From assembly GCF_030269485.1 (NCBI RefSeq), contig NZ_BSTL01000051.1, positions 1 through 40,442 on the forward strand: a DNA stretch of 40,442 bases, read 5' to 3'. A program made the translations under genes and the position numbers. Below the pieces are notes generated by a model, which saw nothing but the letters and a program-made list of their open reading frames with translations, had not been told where the DNA came from and did not search any database. Of this stretch, positions 32,429 through 40,348 are shown piece after piece. The first letter of the stretch is position 1. Each line of letters opens with the position of its first letter. This stretch comes from Actinoplanes sp. NBRC 103695. GTDB lineage: Bacteria; Actinomycetota; Actinomycetes; Mycobacteriales; Micromonosporaceae.

Positions 32429-33637
32429 ATGGTGGCGCAGGCGAGCAGGCTCAAGAATGTCCGGTACGACATCCGCGGTCCCGTGCTGCGCCGAGCTCAG
32501 GAGCTGGAGAGCGCCGGCCATCGGCTGCTCAAGCTGAACCTCGGCAACCCGGGCCCGTGGGGGCTGGACGCACCCGAGCCGATCATGGCCGACGTGGTGC
32601 ACAACCTGCGCAACGCCCAGGGCTACAGCGACGCCCGGGGCATCTACTCGGCCCGGGTGGCCGTCGCGCAGTACTACCAGACCCTCGGCGTCCGCGATGT
32701 CCAGCCGGACGACGTGTTCCTCGGCAACGGCGTCTCCGAGCTGATCGTGATGACCCTGCAGGCGCTGCTGAACACCGGCGACGAGGTGCTGGTGCCCAGC
32801 CCCGACTATCCGTTGTGGACCGGGGCGGTGACGCTGTGCGGCGGGCGGCCGGTGCACTACCGCTGCGACGAGGAGCGCGACTGGGAGCCGGATGTCGCCG
32901 ACGTGGCCGCCCGGATCACCCCGAACACCCGTGCCATGGTGATCATCAACCCGAACAACCCGACCGGCGCCGTCTACTCGCGCGAGACCCTGCTCGGGCT
33001 GCTCGACGTGGCCCGCAAGCATGACCTGCTGGTGCTCGCCGACGAGATCTACGACAAGATCCTGTTCGACGGCGCGGTGCACGAGTGCGCGGCCGCGCTC
33101 GCCCCCGACCTGCTGGTGCTGACGATGAGCGGGCTGTCCAAGACGTACCGCGCGGCCGGTTTCCGCTCCGGCTGGCTGGCGGTCTCCGGCCCCAAGGCGC
33201 AGTCCGAGGAGTACCTCGAGGGGCTGCAACTCCTGGCCAACATGCGCCTCTGCCCCAACGTGCCGGCCCAGCACGCGATCCAGACCGCCCTGGGCGGCTA
33301 CCAGAGCATCCAAGAGCTGATCAAACCCGGGGGCCGGCTGTACGAGCAACGCGACCACGCGTGGCGCAAGCTGTCCGACATCCCCGGCGTGACCTGCATG
33401 AAGCCGATGGGCGCGCTGTACCTCTTCGCCCGCCTCGACCCGGACGTCCACAAGATCCGCGACGACCAGCGGATGATCGTCGACCTGCTGGAGCAGCAGC
33501 ACCTCCTGCTGTCGCACGGCACCGGCTTCAACCTGCCGACCACCGACCACGTTCGGATGGTGTTCCTGGCCCCGGTCGACGTGCTGGACGACGCGACCGA
33601 CCGGCTGGCCCGCTTCCTCGCCGTCTACCGCCAGTAA
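32429..33637 (+). CDS. alaA: Pyridoxal-phosphate aminotransferase, AlaA/AspC type
   Basis: A 402-aa class I aminotransferase closely resembling the actinobacterial AlaA/AspC group (M. tuberculosis Rv0337c-like). Shared blocks are LKNVRYDIRGPVL, LNLGNPGPWGL, AQGYSDARGIYSAR, VFLGNGVSELI and PSPDYPLWT. The PLP-binding lysine is K238 in SGLSKTYRAAGFRSGW, and NPNNPTGAVYS carries the Asn that contacts the cofactor. It should interconvert glutamate/2-oxoglutarate with alanine/pyruvate or a similar pair. The ATG at 32429 is supported by a -10 box six bases upstream. The stop codon (33635-33637) lies in the first copy of an 18-bp tandem repeat, so the stop is repeated in frame six times. Confidence 0.92.
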   Translation: MVAQASRLKNVRYDIRGPVLRRAQELESAGHRLLKLNLGNPGPWGLDAPEPIMADVVHNLRNAQGYSDARGIYSARVAVAQYYQTLGVRDVQPDDVFLGNGVSELIVMTLQALLNTGDEVLVPSPDYPLWTGAVTLCGGRPVHYRCDEERDWEPDVADVAARITPNTRAMVIINPNNPTGAVYSRETLLGLLDVARKHDLLVLADEIYDKILFDGAVHECAAALAPDLLVLTMSGLSKTYRAAGFRSGWLAVSGPKAQSEEYLEGLQLLANMRLCPNVPAQHAIQTALGGYQSIQELIKPGGRLYEQRDHAWRKLSDIPGVTCMKPMGALYLFARLDPDVHKIRDDQRMIVDLLEQQHLLLSHGTGFNLPTTDHVRMVFLAPVDVLDDATDRLARFLAVYRQ

Positions 33638-33737
33638 GGCCGGCTCCGCCAGTAAGGCCGGCTCCGCCAGTAAGGCCGGCTCCGCCAGTAAGGCCGGCTC
33701 CGCCAGTAAGGCCGGCTCCGCCAGTAAGGCCGGTTGC
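33630..33737 (+). repeat. 18-bp tandem repeat (six copies) spanning the aminotransferase stop codon
   Basis: The unit GCCAGTAAGGCCGGCTCC is repeated five times without change (33630-33719), and a sixth copy diverges at its end (33720-33737). Copy one holds the last sense codon and the TAA stop. The repeats fill most of the gap before the WXG-like gene. Confidence 0.95.
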
Positions 33738-33783
33738 TGTCACCGGCCGGGCGCGGGGCGTCCGGCCGGGCATCGTCGTACGC

Positions 33784-34107
33784 ATGGGCGATCTGCACAT
33801 GTGGACCGACGTGGTCGAGCCGCTCGCGCACCGGCTGGCCGCCGCCGGCGAGGACCTGGAGACCGCGTGGCGGACCGGGCGCGCCGCCATCGACGCCGGC
33901 GAGGCCGCGATCGGCGCCGACTGGCTGGCCGACAGCTTCAAGGCGATCTACGAGAGCGACCGGGACATCGTCAAGGCCATCGCCGACCAGGCGCCCGGCG
34001 AGGTCCGCGGCGACGGTGAGCTCGGCGGCGAGTGCGTCCGGCTCTACACGACGGCCGAGGATCAGGCCCGGGCCGGGCTGGCCGGCGTGATCCGGGACGG
34101 GGGCTGA
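33784..34107 (+). CDS. Small WXG100/ESX-like helical protein
   Basis: A 107-aa helical protein without a signal peptide. Length, predicted helix-turn-helix hairpin and the central segment GADWLADSFKAIYESD resemble small type VII (ESX) substrate-like or EspC-like proteins that pair with a larger effector. It ends two bases before the ATG of the DUF1023-type gene, so the two form an operon. The ATG at 33784 is preferred; CATCGT seven bases upstream may be a weak -10. The frame upstream stays open through the 18-bp repeat and would encode (PPVRPA)n, but no good start lies there. No ESX secretion genes are in the window. Confidence 0.75.
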   Translation: MGDLHMWTDVVEPLAHRLAAAGEDLETAWRTGRAAIDAGEAAIGADWLADSFKAIYESDRDIVKAIADQAPGEVRGDGELGGECVRLYTTAEDQARAGLAGVIRDGG

Positions 34108-34109
34108 TC

Positions 34110-35597
34110 ATGCCGGTCGCGGAGCCCACCGGTGAGCTGTGGCGGCTGGTGGCGTTGTCGATGCCGTCGGCCTGGCCGGAGGCGAACGAGGACACGGTCC
34201 GCGAGCTGTCCGCGAACTGGCGCGGGCAGGGCGGCGGGTTCATCGAGGCCGGTGGTTTCTCGCTCAAGGAGATCGAGGACCGGTGGGTCGACGACGCCGG
34301 CCGGGCGTACCACCAGCGGGCCTTCGCCCATCTGGGCAACACGGCCGACGCCGGCAACGCGATGGTCGAACTGGGGCGACGAGCCGACGCGTACGCCGGG
34401 GAGGTCGCCGCGGTGAAGCTGGTGATCGCCGACACCGTGGCCCGTAACGAGCCGCTGTACGCGCAGGTCGAGCCGGGCCTGCGCGGCGAGTTCGTCACCG
34501 GCGTTGCCGCCGAGGTGAGCCGGCTGCTGCGCGAGGCCGCGTCCCGGGTCTACGAGGCCGGCGGCGCTCCCCTGGGCCGCGCCGAGGTGCCGCCGCCGGA
34601 GACCACCCCGGCGAACATCCGCGACTGGTGGCAGACCCTGCCGACCGCCACGCAGGACGCACTGAAGGCGGAGAACCCGGACGCCGTCCGCAACCTCGAC
34701 GGCATCCCGGCCGAGGTCCGCAACGAGCTCAACCGCGAGGCGCTGGGTCGCGAGCTCGCGACCCAGAAGGCCCAGCTCGCCCGGATCGATCCGGCCGCAC
34801 TCAACACCGTCGACGAGTACGCCGAGTATCAGGCGCTGGCCGAGCGGGTCCGCGGGCTGGAGTCACTGGCCAAGCTCCCGCAGGAGGACCATTTCCTGCT
34901 CGGGCTGGACGCGACCGGCGACGGCACCGCGATCGTGGCGCTCGGCAACCCGGACACAGCAGCCAATGTGAGCACGCTCGTCCCCGGGGTCGGCAGCGGC
35001 CTGGCCACCGTCGGTGACGACATCGGGCGGGCCGCCAACCTCCGGGACGCCGCCGGCCGGGCCGCCGGCGACGACACCACGTTCGGGCAGACTTCGGTGA
35101 TCGCCTGGGTCGGGTACGACTCCCCCAGCTTCGTCGGTGGCGTCTCGGCCGCGCCGGCCGAGGCCGCGGCGCCGAGGCTCGACCGTTTCGAGGACGGTCT
35201 GCGAGCCACCCACATCGGGCCGGACGCACACCAGACGATCATCGCGCACAGCTACGGCACGGTGGTGACCGGCATCGCGGCTCACCGCTTCGGCCTGGAC
35301 GTGGACGACGTGGTCCTGGTCGCCAGCCCCGGCGTGCCGGTCAACGACGTCACCGAGCTGCGTCTGGACGGCGTGCCGCCGGACCAGGTCGGACAGCATG
35401 TCTATGCGATCACCGGGGAGGACGACTGGATCCAGGGCCTGATCCAGTACGTCGGCGGCGACCACGGCGCCAATCCGGTGGATCCCGACTTCGGCGCCGT
35501 GGTCCTGGAGGACGACAGCGGTGACGGCGACGTCCATCTCGGCTACTTCGACGCCGGCACGGCCTCGGTACGGCGGCTCGGCGGGATCATCATTTGA
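34110..35597 (+). CDS. WXG-like N-terminal domain fused to a DUF1023 alpha/beta-hydrolase
   Basis: A 495-aa protein. The first 130 residues are helical with a W37-R-G39 motif, as in WXG100 proteins and the trafficking domains of type VII effectors. The C-terminal 250 residues form a DUF1023-type alpha/beta-hydrolase: the nucleophile is S381 in AHSYGT (usual form GHSYGS), preceded by SVIAWVGYDSP and followed by DDVVLVASPGVPV; an HLGYF segment near the end supplies a plausible catalytic His. Likely substrates are esters or lipids. The start ATG at 34110 follows two bases after the small WXG-like gene, suggesting the two products interact and are exported together; export itself is inference. 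Overlapping upstream start codons in the same frame give a non-conserved Arg/Gly-rich tail and were rejected. Confidence 0.83.
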   Translation: MPVAEPTGELWRLVALSMPSAWPEANEDTVRELSANWRGQGGGFIEAGGFSLKEIEDRWVDDAGRAYHQRAFAHLGNTADAGNAMVELGRRADAYAGEVAAVKLVIADTVARNEPLYAQVEPGLRGEFVTGVAAEVSRLLREAASRVYEAGGAPLGRAEVPPPETTPANIRDWWQTLPTATQDALKAENPDAVRNLDGIPAEVRNELNREALGRELATQKAQLARIDPAALNTVDEYAEYQALAERVRGLESLAKLPQEDHFLLGLDATGDGTAIVALGNPDTAANVSTLVPGVGSGLATVGDDIGRAANLRDAAGRAAGDDTTFGQTSVIAWVGYDSPSFVGGVSAAPAEAAAPRLDRFEDGLRATHIGPDAHQTIIAHSYGTVVTGIAAHRFGLDVDDVVLVASPGVPVNDVTELRLDGVPPDQVGQHVYAITGEDDWIQGLIQYVGGDHGANPVDPDFGAVVLEDDSGDGDVHLGYFDAGTASVRRLGGIII

Positions 35598-35625
35598 CAC
35601 ATTGACAGACGTCATTGTCTGATTG

Positions 35626-35643
35626 CCTGACATCAATGTCAGG
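35626..35643. promoter_or_regulatory. 18-bp palindrome upstream of the SGNH hydrolase gene
   Basis: CCTGACATCAATGTCAGG has perfect eight-base arms around CA. A weaker repeat, CAGAC/GTCTG, lies just upstream (35607-35622), and TTGACA occurs twice (35594, 35602). The palindrome ends eight bases before the ATG and overlaps the ribosome binding site AGGGG, so it could be an operator or an RNA hairpin controlling translation. Confidence 0.45.
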
Positions 35644-35651
35644 GGTCTTGC

Positions 35652-36920
35652 ATGCTTCATGCCTTCGTCGCCGCCTCCCTCGCTCTCACCGGCCTGGCCG
35701 CGCCCGCAGCCGCGCAGGCCGCCCCGCCCGCCGCCGCGCAGGCTGCCGCGCAGGCCGCCGACCCGGTCAAGGTGATGCCGCTGGGCGCCTCCATCACCTG
35801 GGGCACCGCCTCCTCCGACGGCAACGGGTACCGCGAGGATCTGCGGAAACGTCTCGCCGACGCCGGGGTCACGGTCGACTATGTCGGCTCCCAGCAGTCC
35901 GGCGCCATGGCCGACCGCGACAACGAGGGCCATCCGGGCTGGCGGATCGACCAGGTCGCCGCGAGCATCGACGGCTGGCTGGCCACCTACCAGCCCGACG
36001 TGGTGCTGATCAACGTCGGCACCAACGACACGATCCAGAACTACGACCTGCCCAACGCGCCCGCTCGCATGCGCGCCCTGGTCCAGCGCATCGTGGCGGC
36101 CCGCCCCGGCATCGCGGTGGTCTTCTCCACCCTGGTGCCGTCCCGCGACGCCGGCAACAACGCCGAGACCCAGGCCTTCAACGCCCAGCTCCCGGCGATC
36201 GCGCGTGACGAGCAGGCGGCCGGTCACCGTGTTCACCTGGCCGACCTGAACTCGTCGCTGACCGTCGACGACATCAGCTCCGACGGCATCCACCCCACCG
36301 ACGCCGGCTACGTCAAGATGGGCAACATCTGGTACTCGGCCCTGCGTCCCGTGCTCGGCGCGGGCCGCTCCTGGCCGCTGCTGCGTACCGCCTTCGACCC
36401 GGCGTCCCCGCCGCCGACGTGGTCCAACACGGTCAACAGCTCGCTCAACGTCGGCGGTTACTGCTGCAACCTGACCGCGATGGAGTCCGCCGTCCGCGCG
36501 GAGACGGCCCACAGCGACGCGTACGCCCTGATGTTCTCCGGCAACGACACCAGCGCCACCCAGTCCTACTCGTACAACAGGGTCTACGACGTCCACACGC
36601 CGATAGCCGCCGACAGCACGCTCACCTACTGGATCTACCCGCAGCTCGCCAACGCGACTTCCGTGGCGATCGACCTGTCCCTGACCGACGGCCGCAGCCT
36701 CCGCGACTCCGGCGCCGTGGACCAGTTCGGCGTCCGCGCGCACCCCCAGTTCCAGGGTGAGGGCAACCGCCTGATCCTCAACCAGTGGAACCAGATCCGG
36801 ATCAGCCTGGCCCCCTTGGCCGGCGGCACGATCGACCAGATCCGCATCGGCTACGACCAGCCGCGCAACACCGGCCTCTTCCGCGGCTACGTCGACGACA
36901 TCCAGCTGATCAGCGGCTGA
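35652..36920 (+). CDS. Secreted SGNH/GDSL hydrolase with C-terminal sandwich domain
   Basis: A 422-aa exported esterase-like enzyme. An Ala-rich signal peptide (about residues 1-28 to 36) precedes an SGNH domain: block I is MPLGASITWG with the catalytic Ser, block II Gly lies in GHPGWRID, block III is INVGTNDT (oxyanion Asn), and block V is SDGIHPTDAGY with Asp and His. A C-terminal region of about 170 residues (WSNTVNSSLNVGGYCCN, ending YVDDIQL) looks like a carbohydrate-binding beta sandwich. The likely role is deacetylation or ester cleavage on extracellular polysaccharides. AGGGG lies six bases before the ATG. Its end overlaps the convergent lipoprotein gene by 11 bp. Confidence 0.88.
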   Translation: MLHAFVAASLALTGLAAPAAAQAAPPAAAQAAAQAADPVKVMPLGASITWGTASSDGNGYREDLRKRLADAGVTVDYVGSQQSGAMADRDNEGHPGWRIDQVAASIDGWLATYQPDVVLINVGTNDTIQNYDLPNAPARMRALVQRIVAARPGIAVVFSTLVPSRDAGNNAETQAFNAQLPAIARDEQAAGHRVHLADLNSSLTVDDISSDGIHPTDAGYVKMGNIWYSALRPVLGAGRSWPLLRTAFDPASPPPTWSNTVNSSLNVGGYCCNLTAMESAVRAETAHSDAYALMFSGNDTSATQSYSYNRVYDVHTPIAADSTLTYWIYPQLANATSVAIDLSLTDGRSLRDSGAVDQFGVRAHPQFQGEGNRLILNQWNQIRISLAPLAGGTIDQIRIGYDQPRNTGLFRGYVDDIQLISG

Positions 36921-37605
36921 TCTTGGCGGCGATCACGCCCGCCACCGGCGCCTGGACCTTGTCCCGCCAGTGTTTGCCGCCGGCGGGCAGGTCTCCCTCG
37001 GCGACCCCGGGGAAGGTGCCGAAGCCGATGCCGTCCACGTGGAAGAGCAGCGTGCCCTGCCGGCAGAGCAGTGTGTGGAAGTAGCTGCCGGTCAGATAGC
37101 TGTAGCAGGCCTCCGGTCCGAGCCGGGCGCCGTAGTCCTCGACCTGCGACTTGTCCTTGCGCTTGCGGTCAACGACCAGCGTCTCGGCGTAGTGGGCGGT
37201 GATCACCTCGGGGTCGGCCAGGCCCGAGATGCCGACGTCGACGCTGGAGGTGATCTCCTCGGTCGTGGCGCCCTTCAGCCAGAACTGGAACGTGCACGCG
37301 CCCTCGGGCGCCTTCGCCCGCTGCTCGTCGTCGAGGGTGAGCACGCTGACCACCTTGGGTTTCCGGACGATGTCGGCCGCCTGTGGCAGCAGCGCGGTGA
37401 TCTCCTCGTCGGACAGGAATTGGCAGGCGCTGGGCCACTTGTCGGCCGGGATCACTCCACCCTTCGGCGGGTCGGGCAGCGCGATCGCGGCTCCCGGCCG
37501 CGCGCTCCCAAACTCGACGGGCACCTTCTCCTTCGAGCCGCCCACCACACCACAACCGGCCGCGGTCATCACCAGGACAAGGCAGACCATCAGTGGGGTA
37601 CGCAT
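36910..37605 (-). CDS. Putative lipoprotein, DUF3558-like
   Basis: A 231-aa exported lipoprotein. The signal peptide ends in a lipobox-like TAAGC with Cys18 as the lipidated residue. The mature part has a C-L/F-pattern opening, PSACQFLSDEEITALLP, and later GACTFQFWLKG, as in DUF3558-type actinobacterial lipoproteins; two further Cys (ACYSYL, LLCRQG) could pair. Function is unknown. The ATG at 37605 starts directly before the hydrophobic signal segment. The gene converges on the SGNH hydrolase gene with an 11-bp overlap. Confidence 0.8.
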   Translation of the reverse strand: MRTPLMVCLVLVMTAAGCGVVGGSKEKVPVEFGSARPGAAIALPDPPKGGVIPADKWPSACQFLSDEEITALLPQAADIVRKPKVVSVLTLDDEQRAKAPEGACTFQFWLKGATTEEITSSVDVGISGLADPEVITAHYAETLVVDRKRKDKSQVEDYGARLGPEACYSYLTGSYFHTLLCRQGTLLFHVDGIGFGTFPGVAEGDLPAGGKHWRDKVQAPVAGVIAAKISR

Positions 37606-37659
37606 TGAGCAATGGTAGGAGCGCGCGGCGACCGTCCGGGGTGCCGTGACAGGAAGCTG

Positions 37660-38388
37660 CTACTTCATCATCCCGAGCAACGCGTCGAGGTGCCGCGCGC
37701 GGACCATCCCTTCGATGCGCCGCGCGTCCTCGGTCCGGCCGCGCCGGGCCCACAGGCGGGCCTGGACGAGCTCGGTCGTGTAGATCTCGTTGATCGTGGC
37801 CATCTCTGGTTGCCGGTTGAGCGCGTTGAGCTGGAGCGTCTGCGCCTCGCTCAGTGCCGTCTGCGCCTCGTCCAGTTCGGCGCCGGCCTCGGCCCGCACG
37901 TGCGCGAACATGCGCAGCGTCCGGGCCAGTTCGAGTTCACGCGCGGGCGGCGGCCGGTCGTCGGCGGGCTGGCCGCGGCGCGTCTCGACGGCCTCGCGGC
38001 TGACCGTCACCGCCCGGTCGAGCTCGCCGCCGTCGCCGAGCGCCCCGGCCAGGCTCTGCAGGGTGCCGGCCGCATACGGCGCGTACGCCGGGCCGAGGGC
38101 CTGAAAGATCGTGACGGAACCGGTGAGCACGTCGGCCGCCTCCCGGAAACGGGCGAGCTTGCCCAGGCACAGCCCGAGATTGTTGAGGTCGCCGGCGATG
38201 GCGGCGCTCAGCGCGACGTCGTCGGCCCGCTGTTCCAGCTGCGGCTGTTTCTCGGCGATCGCCGCGGCGAACCCGACGCGAGCCTGCTCGAACCGACCGG
38301 CGTGGAAATGTGCCTCAGCAGCAGCCGACAGCGACGCGCCCGCCGACAACGAGGGGCCGGGGCGTTTGAAGGGATTCCACCGCACCAT
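37660..38388 (-). CDS. Tetratricopeptide-repeat protein
   Basis: A 242-aa helical protein with TPR-like repeats. Clear units are AEAHFHAGRFEQARVGFAAA, LNNLGLCLGKLARFREAADV and LQSLAGALGDGGELDRAVTV, followed by ARTLRMFAHVRAEAGAELDE. Such repeats mediate protein contacts; no enzymatic domain is attached. TACAGT (38400-38395) lies six bases before the ATG at 38388, so the transcript is probably leaderless; GTG at 38385 behind GAGG is an alternative. It lies 54 bp upstream of the lipoprotein gene on the same strand, so the two could be co-transcribed. Confidence 0.8.
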   Translation of the reverse strand: MVRWNPFKRPGPSLSAGASLSAAAEAHFHAGRFEQARVGFAAAIAEKQPQLEQRADDVALSAAIAGDLNNLGLCLGKLARFREAADVLTGSVTIFQALGPAYAPYAAGTLQSLAGALGDGGELDRAVTVSREAVETRRGQPADDRPPPARELELARTLRMFAHVRAEAGAELDEAQTALSEAQTLQLNALNRQPEMATINEIYTTELVQARLWARRGRTEDARRIEGMVRARHLDALLGMMK

Positions 38389-38698
38389 CGCCTCACTGTA
38401 TGGACGGCTGTCATCCCCCGGGTGTCCGGCGACAGGCGACGGCCGCGCGCGCAGCCGAACCAGCGACACGCGTCGGCCGCCACCCCATCCGGGACCGAAA
38501 AAAGTCAATGCGAGAAATTCATCGCTTTTTGCTGCCGAACCCATTTTGATATCGAAAGCGAATCATTTTCCTCGGCATATGACCCTAGCATGGAAAAGGG
38601 AATTAAATGTCGTCCACTGCTGCCGATCATCGGAGAATACCGGGCGACGGCGACGCGGGGCGGCGTGTCGGCGCGCGCGACCGCGCGTAGGGTGCGTC
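38389..38698. other. 310-bp intergenic region with an AT-rich island
   Basis: Bases about 38500-38640 are clearly richer in A and T than the rest of the window, with runs such as GAAAAAAG and CTTTTTG around GCGAGAAATTCATCGC. An ORF from ATG 38590 (MEKGIKCRPLLPIIGEY) would run to 38793 in another frame than the DivIVA gene, but its second half is Arg-rich shadow sequence. TAGGGT at 38688-38693 is a likely -10 box for the DivIVA-domain gene. No RNA gene was recognised. Confidence 0.4.
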
Positions 38699-39406
38699 GT
38701 GTCCGTCCACTCGCACCCGGCTTCGAGGAGCAATGTGCCGCTCACGCCAGCCGACATCCACAACACCGTCTTCGGCAAGTCCCCGCTCGGTAAGCGCGGC
38801 TACGACGAGGAACAGGTCGACGCCCTCCTGGACGAGGTGTCCGCCGAGATGATCGCCCTCCTCGAGGACAGCGACGAGCTGCAACGCCGCGCCGGCCACC
38901 CGGCCGACGCCGAGCCGCCCGCTGCCTCGCCCGGCTCCGACGAGCTGCGCCGGACGTCCGAGCAACTGCGCCGGGCAGCCGAGGAGCGCGACCGCGCCGA
39001 GCGGAACGCCACCGCCCTGCAGGCGGAACTGGAGCAGGCTCGGCGCGCCTCGCAGGCCAAACCGGCCGCCCCCGTGACGCAACTCACCGATCGGGTTCTG
39101 GCGAGGGCGCACGAGACCGCGGACGTGCATGTCCGCGAGTCCCACCAGGAGTCTGTCGAGCTGCTCTCCGAGGCCCGCCAGCAGGCAGAACGCACGATCC
39201 GGGATGCTCAGGCCGCCGGGCTGGCGCTGGCGGACAACGCCCACCGCCGGCACACCGAGGCGATGGCCGAGGTCCAAGGCGCGCGCGCCGCGCTGCAGGA
39301 GGAGATCGACGGTCTGACCCGCCTCGCCGGCAGCTATCACGCCGCTTTGCGCCACCACCTGAACAACCAGGAAAAGCTTATCGGCGGCGACGCCGTAGCC
39401 GACTGA
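38699..39406 (+). CDS. DivIVA-domain (Wag31-like) coiled-coil protein
   Basis: A 235-aa protein with an N-terminal DivIVA-type segment, LTPADIHNTVFGKSPLGKRG followed by YDEEQVDALLDEV (about residues 15-50), which in Wag31/DivIVA binds curved membrane at poles and septa. A low-complexity linker is followed by two long coiled coils (about 80-125 and 135-225) rich in Ala, Glu, Arg and Gln. It is shorter than the vegetative Wag31 and is not in the dcw cluster, so it is probably a paralogue. The GTG at 38699 is chosen because the family motif begins soon after and TAGGGT lies five bases upstream, consistent with a leaderless transcript. Confidence 0.85.
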   Translation: MSVHSHPASRSNVPLTPADIHNTVFGKSPLGKRGYDEEQVDALLDEVSAEMIALLEDSDELQRRAGHPADAEPPAASPGSDELRRTSEQLRRAAEERDRAERNATALQAELEQARRASQAKPAAPVTQLTDRVLARAHETADVHVRESHQESVELLSEARQQAERTIRDAQAAGLALADNAHRRHTEAMAEVQGARAALQEEIDGLTRLAGSYHAALRHHLNNQEKLIGGDAVAD

Positions 39407-39498
39407 ATGCCCCGCCCCGCGCCGCCGGATTGAAGCGTTCCTCCCCCGAAGAAATGTGCTGGGCGTCGAGCGCGTAAATGCAGCGACGCGGTGAACGC

Positions 39499-39512
39499 CT
39501 GCGCCATACAGG
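39499..39512 (+). repeat. Copy 2 of the 14-bp intergenic element CTGCGCCATACAGG
   Basis: Identical to 1871-1884 and placed 35 bp before the DUF1206 start, in a 141-bp intergenic region that otherwise shows only CATAGG (39535-39540), a weak -10 seven bases before the ATG. Confidence 0.3.
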
Positions 39513-39547
39513 TTTCGCAGCGGTGGTCCTGGGTCATAGGCCCGGCC

Positions 39548-40312
39548 ATGTCCCCTGGTAAAAGCTGGCTCGAGGGCCTGACACGCGCGGGCTTCATCGG
39601 CTACGGCGTCGTGCACCTCCTCTTCGCGTACCTGATCGTGAAAATCGCCTTCGGTGGTCCCGCCGCGGACGGCGACCAGTCCGGCGCGATGAAGAAGCTG
39701 GCCGAGGAGCCGTTCGGCGCGGCGCTGATCGTGCTGATCGTGATCGGCCTGGCCGCGATGGCCGCCTGGCAGATCCTGGAGATCTTCGAGACGCGCCGCC
39801 TGCGCGACCGCGTGGCGTCGGGCGGCCGGGCCGCCTTCTACCTCTACCTGGGCTGGAACGGCATCAAGGTGCTGCGCGGCAAGCCCGCGTCGAGCGCCGA
39901 CACCCAGCAGAACGCCGCCGAGGGCCTGCTCGCCTCCGACCTGGGCCGGGTCGCGGTGATCGCGGCCGGCCTCGCCGTGGCGGCCATCGGCGTCTTCCTG
40001 GCCGTCGCCGGCCTCACCAAGCGCTTCGAGCGCCACCTGCGGGTGAGCCGGATGACCCAGGCGACCCGCAACCTGCTGCGCCGCCTCGGCGAGGTGGGTT
40101 TCACGGCCAAGGGCATCGCGTACGGCATCGCCGGTGCCCTCTTCGTCGTCGCCGCCGTCCAGTACGACCCGGACAAGGCCCGCGGCCTCGACGCGGCGCT
40201 GCGCGAACTGGCCAGTCACACCTACGGCTCCTGGGTCCTGCTCCTGGTGGCCCTCGGCTTCGCGGCGTACGGCCTGTTCTCGGTCGCCGAGGCCAAGTAC
40301 CGCAAGGTCTAG
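39548..40312 (+). CDS. DUF1206 membrane protein
   Basis: A 254-aa membrane protein with about six helices arranged as three similar helix pairs, the hallmark of DUF1206. Repeated openings are LTRAGFIGYGVVHLLFAYLI, ASGGRAAFYLYLGWNGIKVL and LGEVGFTAKGIAYGIAGALF, each followed by a second helix. Function is unknown. The ATG at 39548 is chosen over an upstream in-frame ATG at 39491 because the conserved region begins about ten residues later and a possible -10 box lies seven bases before it. Confidence 0.87.
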   Translation: MSPGKSWLEGLTRAGFIGYGVVHLLFAYLIVKIAFGGPAADGDQSGAMKKLAEEPFGAALIVLIVIGLAAMAAWQILEIFETRRLRDRVASGGRAAFYLYLGWNGIKVLRGKPASSADTQQNAAEGLLASDLGRVAVIAAGLAVAAIGVFLAVAGLTKRFERHLRVSRMTQATRNLLRRLGEVGFTAKGIAYGIAGALFVVAAVQYDPDKARGLDAALRELASHTYGSWVLLLVALGFAAYGLFSVAEAKYRKV

Positions 40313-40348
40313 ATCCAACGTCGTTCAGTTAAGGCTCTGTGGTGGTGG

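Noticed and set aside
33630..33737. CRISPR array
   Set aside because: The 18-bp units are directly adjacent with no spacers, and no cas gene is present.
33085..33783. N-terminal extension of the WXG-like protein through the aminotransferase gene and repeat
   Set aside because: The frame is open only because of high GC and the 18-bp repeat. It lacks a plausible start near the repeat and overlaps the strongly conserved aminotransferase.
38590..38793. Small gene starting MEKGIKCRPLLPIIGEY
   Set aside because: Its second half overlaps the DivIVA gene out of frame and is Arg-rich shadow sequence; no convincing promoter or ribosome binding site.
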